From: DASZGI01 sp035938995
GTDB lineage: Bacteria > Actinomycetota > Actinomycetes > Streptomycetales > Catenulisporaceae
Assembly: GCF_035938995.1 (NCBI RefSeq)
Contig: NZ_DASZGI010000125.1
Span: forward strand, 1 to 13,523
Reading direction: 5' to 3'
DNA length: 13,523 nt
Shown: positions 7,245-13,523 of the stretch, one piece after another
Position numbering within the stretch: position 1 is the stretch's first letter
Layout of the letters: the number at the start of each line of letters is the position of its first letter
The notes under the pieces: generated by a model
Database searches by the model: none
Told to the model about the DNA's origin: nothing
The model's input: only the letters and a program-made list of their open reading frames with translations
Program-made: the position numbers and the translations under genes

Positions 7245-7266
7245 GGTGCAGCACGTGGTGCAGCAG
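7245..7266 (+). repeat. 22-bp direct repeat, right copy
   Basis: Begins GGTGCAGCACGTGG; 20 of 22 identical to 7028-7049. It contains a 16-bp near-palindrome centred on CACGTG with one mismatched pair. It lies inside the extended 3' end of the glycosyltransferase frame. Confidence 0.6.
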
Positions 7267-8841
7267 AGAGTGCTGTATCGAGGCTCTCGTGGGGTCTCTT
7301 CGGGGTGCGGCTGGAGGCTGTAATGACTCCCAGGCCTCGCGCGGATTCTGGCAGAGGTCGAACGCTATACCGCGGTCGAGTTCGTCGTTGCGCAGGCCGT
7401 CGGGGAGGGTGTACTGCCCGATCTGGGTGACCTTCCCGCACATCGTGTCCAGGCCGGCGAGGCTGAGGCCGGTGGTGAACACGGTCGCGTCGCTGCCCGG
7501 CGGCGGCCACAGATCCAGTAGTTGTTGTGGCCGCTGGCGATCGCCCGGTGGATGCCGTGTGCCGGGCCGAGGATGGTGAGCGCGCCGGCCTCCTCGTAGG
7601 AACTGGTGAAGATCGGGACGCCCGGCGGGATTGTCTTGGTGGCCTGAGCGACCTCGGTCACGAACTGCGGCCAGCCGTAGGTGTCCATCACGTCGGGGTT
7701 GAGCGCGCGGATCTTGTTGGCGGCCTGGGGTGGCAGTACCGGAAGCAAGGTCAGGACGCTGGTTGTCGCGGATATCACGATCAGCGTCGGCCAGGCCCGC
7801 CGTCCGCGTGATGAGTCCGATCGTTCGACGCGCACGGCGCCCGCCGCGAACAGGCCGGTGAGCGCCGGCGCCGGGTAGTACGCCTTGCCTCCGGAGACCG
7901 TGAACAGCACGACCGCCACCACGGCGGCCGATAGGATCCAGCGGTGCGCGCGCTGCTCGGCGCCGTTCAGATGGCGGATGCCGAGGATCCACAGGGCGAT
8001 CAGCAAAATCCCCGCGCCCGCGATCGCCAGCTCCGGTAGCTGGACGAGCAGTGAGCCGAGCGGGCCGCCGCTCTTGTGGGCCAGCGAACGGGTCATGCTC
8101 AGGTTCACCCACCGGTGCTGCGCGTCCCAGAGCAGGTTCGGCACCTCGATCAGCGCGGCCAGCACGGCGGCCAGCCACGGCCCGCGCGTGCGCAGCACCG
8201 CACGGCGCAACAGCGCGAGACCGACGCCGATCCCGGCCAGCAGCACGGCGAGCGTCGACTTGTTCTCCAGCCCCAACCCGGCCACCAGGCCCGCGAGCAG
8301 CCATGCGCGCGTGGTCCCGACCCGCAGCGCCCGCGCGACGAGTACGAGCACCGCGACCCAGAACAACTGGTCCGTCACGGTCGTGCCGAACAGCAGTGAA
8401 GCGCCGACGAACACCGGGCACGCAGCGATCGCCCCGGCGGCGATGAGCTGCGCACGCCGCCGACCGCCGAGTTCGGCGGTGAGCACGGCCGTCAGCACGA
8501 TGCAGCCGGCCTGGCAGGCGACCGCCAGCGCGCGCAGCGCCGGCAGGCCGTCATCCAGCGGGATCGCCGCCGCCAGCCGGGCCAGCAACGGGGTCAGCGG
8601 CGGCTGGTCCGCGTAGCCCCAGGCCGGATGCCGCCCGCAGATCACGTAGTAGAATTCGTCGCCGAACCAGCCGTAGCGGGTGAGCACGGCCGCGTGGACG
8701 AGGACCGCGATCGCCGTCACCGCGGCCACCCGCCGCCACGCCACCGGCACTCGCTCGCCAAGCGCGGCCGGGCCGTGCTGCGCGGGGCCGTCCTCTTTCA
8801 ACTCCGTGGTCTCAGACATCTTGTTCCCCCGGATGATGCGT

Positions 8842-9494
8842 TCAGCCGGCCGGCAGGAACGCGGCCGGCACCAGATGGCGCACGGTGCGGCGGCAGTCCT
8901 CGTCGGTGAGCATCGCCGAATCGGGGTCGCCGTGCCGGTGCATGGCGAACCAGGCGATCGTTTCGGCGATGAAGCGGGCCGCGACCGGCACGTCCGGCAC
9001 CGGCGGCAGCACCCCCGCCTCGATGCGCGCGGTCAGGAACTCGCCGAGGCGCGTGTGGACCCCGCGACGCGACTCGACGAAGTACCACTGCGCGAGCTCG
9101 GGCAACTCGGCCGAGCAGCGCTCGACCAGTCGCAACACGGTGCGGTGGCTCTCTATGAAGCCGTAGAGCTGATCGACGATCGCCTGCAGCTCCACCTCAC
9201 CGGAGTCTCAGGAACCTGCTTCGGTCGGTCCAGCACGTCGGCCAGCGCGTTGACGCCGCCGTCCCGCGCCGCCCACTTGCGCACCACGTCCACGATCTCG
9301 TCCGGCTGCGGCGTGGCGACCGGGGCTTCGAGTCCGTCGACGGCGTCCGGGTCCAGCGCGCGCAGCAGTGCGAGGTAGAGCAGCGCCTGCTTGCTGTCCG
9401 CGTAGGTGTAGACGGCGCCGTGGCTCAGGCCGAGCTCCGTGGCCACGTCGGAGACGCCCGCCGGCCGGAATCCCTTGGCCGTGAACACGCGCAC
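8842..9494 (-). pseudogene. TetR-family transcriptional repressor, frameshifted
   Basis: TetR repressors bind operators as dimers and release them on ligand binding. The N-terminal helix-turn-helix is clear: VRVFTAKGFRPAGVSDVATE then LGLSHGAVYTYADSKQALLY. The ligand-binding half, ELQAIVDQLYGFIESHRTVL to RHLVPAAFLPAG, is in another frame. Between them PKQVPETP continues best if one G is restored (CCGGTGAGG from CCGGGTGAGG) at about 9198-9203, giving an otherwise family-like protein of about 217 residues or more. The start is also uncertain: GTG 9494 would cut helix 1, the frame continues sensibly upstream (PLGDVADAT) to a TAG at 9561-9563, yet no ATG, GTG, TTG or CTG occurs there. It is followed by the glycosyltransferase on the same strand and is divergent from the YbjQ-like gene; control of one or both is the obvious guess. 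Confidence 0.82.
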
Positions 9495-9573
9495 CGTCGC
9501 GTCGGCGACGTCGCCGAGCGGCCGGGCCGGTGGATTGCGTGTTCGGCTCGAATCCGGGTGCTACCGTGCCGCT

Positions 9574-10521
9574 GTGGACGCGGCGGGGAATCACGTAAGC
9601 GAGCCGGTAGAGCCGGACCCGCAGTCCACGCGGCTGGACCGGCTGCATCGCACGCGCAGCTGGAGCTTCTCAGGCCCGGTGGGCGAATTCGCGGCGGCGT
9701 CCATCGCCCGCTTCGATCCCGTCGGCCAGGTCTTCGGCACGACCGTGCTGTATCTCGGCTCCCTTACCGGTGGCCCTTGTCTCACCACCAGCCTGTACAA
9801 CGACCTGCTCGAGCGACTCTCCGCAGCGCGCAAAGTCGCGCTCGAGCGCGCGGTGGCGGAGTGTCAGGCGCTCGGCGGCGACGGGATCATCGGGGTGCGG
9901 ATGAGCTCCACGAAATTCCTCTCGGACACCATGGAGTTCACCGTCGAGGGGACAGCGGTACGGGCCCGCTCGCACACCCGCCCTGGCGCGCCGTTCACCA
10001 CCCACGTCTGCGGGCCGGATCTCGCGAAGCTGCTTCGCGCCGACTGGATGCCGGTCGCACTGGTCTTCGGCATCGCCCTCGCCTCCCGCCACTTCGACGA
10101 CAGCATGTTTCGCCAGACACGCCGCGGCCTGGGCGCCGCCGGCAACCGGGAAGTCGCGGGGTACACACAGCTGGTCAATGACGCTCGGCACGGCGCACGC
10201 ACAGCGCTGCAGGCCGCAGTCCAGGACCGCGGTGGCCGGGGAGCCGTCGTCCAGGACATGACACTGCACTACAGCGAACGCGAATGCCCGCTGTTCGATC
10301 AACACGCCGACTACCTGGCCGAAGCCACGATCCTCGGGTCGGCCATCGTCCCACTCAAGCGGAGCGCACCGACCGCACAGCGGGCGCCGCTGGCCATCAT
10401 GCGGCTCGATCCTCGACCCGAGGCGACAGCGAAACCCGCGGTCCCGGCCATCATCCCGCGACCGAGCCTGGGCGACCGAGCCTGGGCATACCGGTCCAGG
10501 CGAACAGGTCAAACCTGGTGA
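9574..10521 (+). CDS. Two-domain YbjQ-like (heavy-metal-binding fold) protein with altered C-terminus
   Basis: A 315-residue cytosolic protein. Residues about 42-132 (GQVFGTTVLYLGSLTG, then ALERAVAECQALGGDGIIGV and EFTVEGTAV) match the YbjQ/DUF74 pattern; residues about 165-275 (ALVFGIALASRHFDD, TALQAAVQDRGGRGAVVQDM, AEATILGSAIVPLK) repeat it in more diverged form. Two-domain versions exist in streptomycetes; biochemical function is unknown and metal binding is only a family label. No signal peptide or membrane helix. The start is uncertain: GTG 9574 has no ribosome site but TACCGT (9563-9568) sits at leaderless -10 spacing; the frame is open to ATG 9439, which would overlap the TetR gene. 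The last residues, DRAWAYRSRRTGQTW, exist only because a 14-bp tandem duplication (10459-10486) shifted the frame. Without it the protein would end GIPVQANRSNLVNM at 10529. Confidence 0.75.
   Translation: MDAAGNHVSEPVEPDPQSTRLDRLHRTRSWSFSGPVGEFAAASIARFDPVGQVFGTTVLYLGSLTGGPCLTTSLYNDLLERLSAARKVALERAVAECQALGGDGIIGVRMSSTKFLSDTMEFTVEGTAVRARSHTRPGAPFTTHVCGPDLAKLLRADWMPVALVFGIALASRHFDDSMFRQTRRGLGAAGNREVAGYTQLVNDARHGARTALQAAVQDRGGRGAVVQDMTLHYSERECPLFDQHADYLAEATILGSAIVPLKRSAPTAQRAPLAIMRLDPRPEATAKPAVPAIIPRPSLGDRAWAYRSRRTGQTW
10459..10486 (+). repeat. 14-bp perfect tandem duplication inside the YbjQ-like gene
   Basis: CGACCGAGCCTGGG occurs twice back to back (10459-10472, 10473-10486). Fourteen is not a multiple of three, so the second copy changes the reading frame of the last 15 codons of the gene. 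Confidence 0.95.
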
Positions 10522-10529
10522 ATATGTGA

Positions 10530-10727
10530 TCGGGCACGGAGGCCAAGCTGCCGGGATCTCGCCGAAGTCCGCGCGAGGTGGAGGCCGAACGCGAAGCCCT
10601 GCAGATCACGGCCGAGACCATCCGCGCGACGGCTGCCGACCTTGAGCTCAAACAGCCGCCGCCCCGGCCCTGCCAGACGGCGCGGCCTACCAGCAACCCT
10701 GATCAAAACCAGAGTGCAGAACGGTAG
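10530..10727 (+). other. Open stretch with helix-rich reading, probable gene debris
   Basis: No gene is called between 10522 and 10929. In frame 3 the stretch 10575-10655 reads EVEAEREALQITAETIRATA ADLELK, a charged, alanine-rich, coiled-coil-like segment with good third-position bias, ending at TAG 10725-10727. It has no ATG or ribosome site, and its frame is interrupted upstream by TGA 10527-10529. It looks like an internal fragment of a longer lost protein; I cannot name the family. From 10728 to 10929 nothing recognisable is seen. Confidence 0.3.
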
Positions 10728-10929
10728 AAGACTCGCTTATCGCCCTCTCAGGGAATCGGAGGGTGAAGAACGGGCTGAGTGCCGTCAAGAACTCGAAGCC
10801 TCAAGGTCCTCGCCGACCAAGGGCGGTGCCAGCGCCGCCTTCACACCCCTGGAGTCGACACGTTCATCCACCTCGCTTCAGGCGGCCGCCGCGCCCGCAC
10901 GCGCGCAGCAGCGGCCCCGCCGTGATCTC

Positions 10930-11271
10930 ATGCCCGGCCAGGGCGTCGACCCAGCCGCGGGCCAGCCGCACCGGACCGGAGTCCGCGTGCACCCCGCCTG
11001 GCACGACGCCATGCGCGGGGCGCGGGTGGCCGTCGTCGGGGTCGGCAGCGTCAGCGCCACCGCAGCCGACGCGCTGGCCAGCTACGGCATCGGGACGCTG
11101 AGCCTGGTCGACCCAGATCACCTGCCCTCGCGCAACCTGATCCGCCACCCGCTCACCGCCCGCGACCTGGGCCGTTTCAAGGTCGCGGGCCTCGCCGCCC
11201 CGCTGCTGAGACTTGCCGGATCCGACGAGGAGCACAGTGAGCTGGATGCTCTCTCCGGCTCCCGTGGCTGA
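10930..11271 (+). pseudogene. ThiF/E1-like adenylyltransferase fragment
   Basis: ThiF/E1-superfamily proteins adenylate the C-terminal glycine of ubiquitin-like or sulfur-carrier proteins. Here only the start of the Rossmann fold is present: GARVAVVGVGSVSATAADAL, GIGTLSLVDPDHLPSRNLIR and HPLTARDLGRFKVAGLAAPL match beta1-helix, the LVDPD acidic end of beta2, the conserved N-x-x-R-H and the K of the ATP site. The nucleotide-binding glycine motif is altered (GVGSVS where the family has GxGxxG). The frame stops at 11271, about 95 residues after the fold begins; the remaining fold, the zinc-binding CxxC pairs and the catalytic Cys are all missing. ATG 10930 is in frame but has no ribosome site, and the frame stays open upstream to 10642 with no family resemblance. 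It lies convergent with the WYL gene. Best read as the remnant of a longer gene. Confidence 0.62.
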
Positions 11272-11282
11272 CGGCGCCGTCA
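11269..11282. repeat. 14-bp perfect palindrome between convergent frames
   Basis: TGACGGCGCCGTCA begins at the ThiF-fragment stop and ends six bases from the WYL regulator stop codon. It has no loop, so it is a poor hairpin; it may be chance in GC-rich DNA or part of a terminator. Confidence 0.4.
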
Positions 11283-11287
11283 CGATG

Positions 11288-12304
11288 TCACGGTGCCGTG
11301 TAACCATCGGCGGCGGCTTTCGCATAGCGGCGGGCGAGGTGGGCGAAGGCTTCCTTGAGTTCGAGCGGTCCGACGACTTCGATGTCGGCGTCGAAGCGGC
11401 CGATGGCGGCGGCCAGCCCTAGCCATGACCACGAACCCTGCGTGAGCCGACAGCGATCGGGGCCCAGTGCCTCAACCAACCCGTCGCGGATGAAGGGTGC
11501 GACGGCGGAGGCCGGCAGATTGAGGATCACCTCACCGCGGCAGGGCCAGTCGCCCGGTCCGTCGGAGCCGCGGAATCTGCCGGTGACGAAGGCGGCCACA
11601 TCGCCTCCGGGCAGTTCCCGTCGGGTGAATCGGGGGCCGGAGGGGGTGCGCGGCCGAATGCGGTCCGCACGGAAAGTGCGCCAGTCCCCACGGTCGAGGT
11701 CCCAGGCGAGGAGATACCAGCGCCCGCCCCAGGTCACCAGGTGATGAGGTTGCGCCCGGCGCGGGAGGTTCGGCGCGGAGTGGTCCTGGTCCGGCTCGGG
11801 CTGGCAGGTAGGGGCGTAGTCGAAACGCAAGACCTCGGCGGCGTGAATGGCGGCGCTCAGCGCTGTCAGTACGCTGCTGTCGACCTGCGGTCCGGGTCGG
11901 GTGGCGGGCGGCGCGAGGGCCGTGACCCGCAGTATGTCTATCCGGTGGCGCAACCGTGGGGGCATGACCTGCCGGACGGTGGTGAGCGCGCGTGCCGCGG
12001 CCTCCTCGATGCCGGCCCCCGCGATGGTCGCCATCTGCAGGGCGACGGCGAGGGCGACGGCCTGTTCATCGTCGAACAGCAGCGGGGGCAACTGCGAGCC
12101 GGCGTCGAGCCGATATCCGCCGTCGGGACCCTTGAAGGCCACGATCGGATAGCCGAGCTCCCGCAGACGGCCGATGTCCCGGCGCACGGTGCGCGACGTG
12201 ACATCCAACCGCTCGGCCAGCTGATCACCCGGCCAGTCCCGACGGACCTGCAGCAGAGACAGCAGTGAGAGCAGTCGCGCTGAGGTTTTCTGCATAGGGC
12301 GCAT
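11288..12304 (-). CDS. YafY-type HTH/WYL-domain transcriptional regulator
   Basis: A 338-residue DNA-binding regulator. N-terminal HTH_11-type winged helix (residues about 4-60): MQKTSARLLSLLSLLQ, LAERLDVTSRTVRRDIGRLR, ELGYPIVAFKGPDGGYRL. The middle carries a WYL domain (about 160-250) with the core GGRWYLLAWDLDRGDWRTFR and ADRI; a WCX-type C-terminal domain ends the protein (GPLELKEAFAHLARRYA). WYL domains sense ligands, in some proteins nucleic acids, to control the HTH. ATG 12304 is chosen because GAGG lies four bases upstream; ATG 12295 (MQKTSA) is equally possible, as many relatives begin there. The frame is open further to 12391 without a good start. It is divergent from the VOC-protein gene 235 bp away, with an inverted repeat just before its own start, so autoregulation and control of the neighbour are likely. 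The frame is clean. Confidence 0.93.
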   Translation of the reverse strand: MRPMQKTSARLLSLLSLLQVRRDWPGDQLAERLDVTSRTVRRDIGRLRELGYPIVAFKGPDGGYRLDAGSQLPPLLFDDEQAVALAVALQMATIAGAGIEEAAARALTTVRQVMPPRLRHRIDILRVTALAPPATRPGPQVDSSVLTALSAAIHAAEVLRFDYAPTCQPEPDQDHSAPNLPRRAQPHHLVTWGGRWYLLAWDLDRGDWRTFRADRIRPRTPSGPRFTRRELPGGDVAAFVTGRFRGSDGPGDWPCRGEVILNLPASAVAPFIRDGLVEALGPDRCRLTQGSWSWLGLAAAIGRFDADIEVVGPLELKEAFAHLARRYAKAAADGYTAP

Positions 12305-12318
12305 TCTGCCTCGAAAAC

Positions 12319-12335
12319 AGGACACATCCTGTCCT
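12319..12335. promoter_or_regulatory. Candidate operator of the WYL regulator
   Basis: AGGACA (12319-12324) and TGTCCT (12330-12335) form a perfect inverted repeat with a five-base spacer, 15 bp upstream of the regulator's ATG 12304. Size, symmetry and position in the divergent intergenic region fit a dimeric winged-helix operator; binding by this regulator is inference. Confidence 0.6.
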
Positions 12336-12429
12336 CTACCCGTGCGAGTGTGATCCCCGAGTCGCCAACGGGATCGACACGCAAGCCCCACCCCCGATCA
12401 CCGCGGCCGCGCCGCCCATCGTCGCCCGC

Positions 12430-12479
12430 GCGGCGGCGAATGTGCGGCGGCGAATGTGCGGCGGCGAATGTGCGGCGGC
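12430..12479. repeat. 14-bp tandem repeat array, about 3.6 copies
   Basis: GCGGCGGCGAATGT is repeated exactly three times (12430-12443, 12444-12457, 12458-12471) and followed by an eight-base partial copy, GCGGCGGC. It lies in the divergent intergenic region, 60 bp before the VOC-protein ATG, so a change in copy number would alter promoter spacing or 5' leader length. Confidence 0.95.
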
Positions 12480-12539
12480 CAGACAACCGCCTTGGGCTCC
12501 GACCGGATCCCATGAGCCATCGAACGCAAGGAGCCAATC

Positions 12540-12962
12540 ATGTCCGTCACGTCTACGACCCACCTGAACTTCCGGGGCGACGCCCGCGAGGCGCTCGAGT
12601 TCTACCACTCCGTCTTCGGCGGGCGCATCGCCGCCGTCACCTACAAGGACGCGGGTAACCTGCAGAACCCGGACGAGGCCGAGTGGCTGATGTGGGGCGA
12701 GGTGGCCGCGGACAACGGCTTCCACGTCATGGCCTTCGACGTGCCCTCCCAGCGTCCGTGGGCCCAGGGCGAGAACTCCTTCTTCGTCTCCGTGCGCGGC
12801 GACAGTGCCGAGGAGATCACCGCGCTCTGGGAGAAGCTGGCGCAGGGCTCGACTATCGTGCAGCCGCTGGAGCCCGCGCAGTGGGCGCCGCTGTACGGCA
12901 TGCTCAACGACCGGTTCGGGGTCGTGTGGGTCCTAGACGTCGCGAGCCAGTACAACGGCTAA
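12540..12962 (+). CDS. PhnB-like VOC-superfamily protein
   Basis: A 140-residue cytosolic protein of the vicinal-oxygen-chelate fold, in the PhnB/'demethylubiquinone methyltransferase-like' branch. Recognised by the N-terminal THLNFRGDAREALEFYHSVF and GG (residues about 7-28), the central GFHVMAFDVP (about 60-69), and the C-terminal PLEPAQWAPLYGMLNDRFGV followed by VWVLDV (about 110-135). The length is normal for the family. Substrate and reaction are unknown; several relatives have no demonstrated catalysis. ATG 12540 has an excellent ribosome site, AAGGAG at 12528-12533, six bases away. Pairing of such VOC genes with a divergent YafY/WYL regulator is a common arrangement in actinomycetes, so control by the neighbour at the inverted repeat 12319-12335 is likely. 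A strong hairpin follows the stop. The frame is clean. Confidence 0.93.
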   Translation: MSVTSTTHLNFRGDAREALEFYHSVFGGRIAAVTYKDAGNLQNPDEAEWLMWGEVAADNGFHVMAFDVPSQRPWAQGENSFFVSVRGDSAEEITALWEKLAQGSTIVQPLEPAQWAPLYGMLNDRFGVVWVLDVASQYNG

Positions 12963-12969
12963 CCCCGCA

Positions 12970-12999
12970 CGGTGCGGCAGGCGCACGCCCGCCGCACCG
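12970..12999 (+). terminator. GC-rich hairpin after the VOC gene
   Basis: CGGTGCGGC (12970-12978) pairs perfectly with GCCGCACCG (12991-12999), with GGC/GCC extending the stem inward past one mismatch. It starts eight bases after the TAA. There is no T-run, usual for actinomycete terminators. Confidence 0.65.
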
Positions 13000-13017
13000 C
13001 TCATCCCGTGTGAGGCG

Positions 13018-13523
13018 CGGCCACGTACGTCGCCGCCGACCACCGTCGATGAGTTGCGCCGCATGATCGAGGTGTGCGATCCGGAGACGCTGGCCAGCAA
13101 GCGCGACCGGCTCATGCTGGTGCTCGGCTGCGCCCTCTACGCCCGGCGCTGCGAGCTGTCGGACGGACCTGCGCATCGAGGATGTCAAGGAGACCGATCA
13201 GGGCTTGAAAATCTTGATCCGGGCGCCGAAGACCGATCGGGACGCGCTTGGCGAGTACGTCCCGGTCAAGGCCGGGCAGCACCTGGAGTCCGACCCGGTA
13301 GCGCTGCTGCGCGGGTGGACCGCAGCGCTGGCCGAACTCGGTGTGGCCCCGGGCTTCCTGCTGCGCGCGGTCAACCAGCACGACGCACTCTTCCCGCACG
13401 GCTTCATGGCCCTCCCCGCCCCGGCAACGCATCGCACACATATCAAAAACAGATTAAAGCCCTATCCCGCTACGGCATCTTTGTAGATGCCCGCTGCTCG
13501 CCCGAACACGGGCTGCGCCGCAC
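13018..13523 (+). pseudogene. Tyrosine recombinase (phage-type integrase) fragment
   Basis: Tyrosine recombinases move integrative elements and phages between attP and attB. Frame 1 (from about 13018) gives TTVDELRRMIEVCDPETLAS, KRDRLMLVLGCALYARRCELSD, the start of the catalytic domain with the first catalytic Arg in ARRCEL. A tandem GGACGGAC (13161-13168) then shifts the frame by four bases. Frame 2 continues LRIEDVKETDQGLKILIRAP, KTDRDALGEYVPV (with the beta-hairpin Lys) to NQHDALFPHGFMALPAP. A second break at about 13421-13425, best explained by one lost G, returns to frame 1: GNASHTYQKQIKALSRYGIF, VDARCSPEHGLRR, where HGLR fits the HxxR box, running off the window. The N-terminal core-binding domain and start codon are absent; the fragment begins about 20 bases after the VOC gene's hairpin. 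The catalytic Tyr lies beyond the window. A dead relic. Confidence 0.8.
13161..13168 (+). repeat. 4-bp tandem duplication breaking the integrase frame
   Basis: GGAC occurs twice (13161-13164, 13165-13168). Removing one copy joins ARRCELSD directly to LRIEDV, the expected family sequence, so this duplication is the frameshifting lesion. Confidence 0.85.

Larger units (their letters stand above)
7150..8819 (-). pseudogene. GT39-like polytopic membrane glycosyltransferase, frameshifted near its 3' end
   Basis: Resembles dolichyl-phosphate-mannose/ArnT-type transferases (GT-C fold), which move a sugar from a polyprenyl-phosphate donor on the outer face of the membrane. The acidic GDEFYY motif after the first membrane segment (residues about 53-58), followed by GYADQPPLTPLLARL, is the signature. 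About nine or ten hydrophobic segments follow, with GLGLENKSTLAVLL and GGKAYYPAPAL loops typical of the family. ATG 8819 has GGGGGAA five bases upstream. The main frame degenerates after SGHNNYWIC; the family C-terminus continues in another frame (PPPGSDATVFTTGLSLAGLD, then REAWESLQP near 7325). One base is missing at about 7500-7510. In the new frame no stop occurs until 7150, inside the tRNA-like T-arm. The natural stop is gone, so the 3' end may have been cut by the integration event. It follows the TetR gene by 22 bp. Confidence 0.83.

Noticed and set aside
10864..11325. Minus-strand 153-codon frame opposite the ThiF fragment
   Set aside because: The plus frame shows the ordered Rossmann motifs (GxGS, LVDPD, NxxRH); the minus frame has none.
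12430..12479. CRISPR-like repeats
   Set aside because: Units are contiguous 14-bp tandem copies without spacers.

Overview
The window is high-GC DNA with strongly G/C-biased third codon positions, GTG starts and actinomycete-type gene families (very large LuxR/LAL regulator, WYL regulator, two-domain YbjQ-like protein, VapBC-type pair, PhnB-like VOC protein). It most resembles a Streptomyces or related filamentous actinomycete accessory region. This is inferred from protein style and composition only.

Layout. 1-1854 (+): ispH (3' part)-dxs-ispG, an MEP (non-mevalonate) isoprenoid operon joined by ATGA and GTGA overlaps. dxs and ispG both carry large in-frame internal deletions, and ispG also has a one-base frameshift between its first two Fe-S cysteines, so the operon is dead. 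1999-2541 (+): an EF-hand calcium-binding protein. 2601-5498 (-): an intact 965-residue AAA/LuxR regulator, convergent with it. 5499-6246: a gap with no supportable gene. 6247-7133 (+): an antitoxin and a PIN-domain toxin, the toxin frameshifted. About 7028-7266: a likely integration scar, made of the 3' half of a tRNA-Pro-like gene followed by a textbook terminator and flanked by two near-identical 22-bp direct repeats. 7150-9494 (-): a TetR regulator and a GT39-like membrane glycosyltransferase in one operon, each with a one-base frameshift. 9574-10521 (+): a divergent two-domain YbjQ-like protein whose C-terminus was rewritten by a 14-bp tandem duplication. 10530-11271: debris, including an orphan ThiF/E1 Rossmann fragment. 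11288-12304 (-) and 12540-12962 (+): an intact, divergent WYL regulator and VOC-protein pair with a perfect inverted-repeat operator candidate between them. 13018-13523 (+): a tyrosine recombinase fragment lacking its N-terminus, broken by a 4-bp duplication and a one-base deletion, running off the end.

The main message is decay. Of about a dozen genes, six carry inactivating or C-terminus-changing lesions, while the LuxR, EF-hand, antitoxin, WYL and VOC genes are clean. The lesions include several short tandem duplications (14 bp, 4 bp) and large in-frame deletions, which base-calling error does not explain. Some of the one-base indels lie in G/C runs and could be assembly error. Together with the tRNA scar and the dead integrase, this looks like an eroded genomic-island junction rather than a working new system. 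I did not find a convincing undescribed system here; the best leads are the collapsed MEP operon, the att-like scar, the WYL operator and the ThiF remnant.
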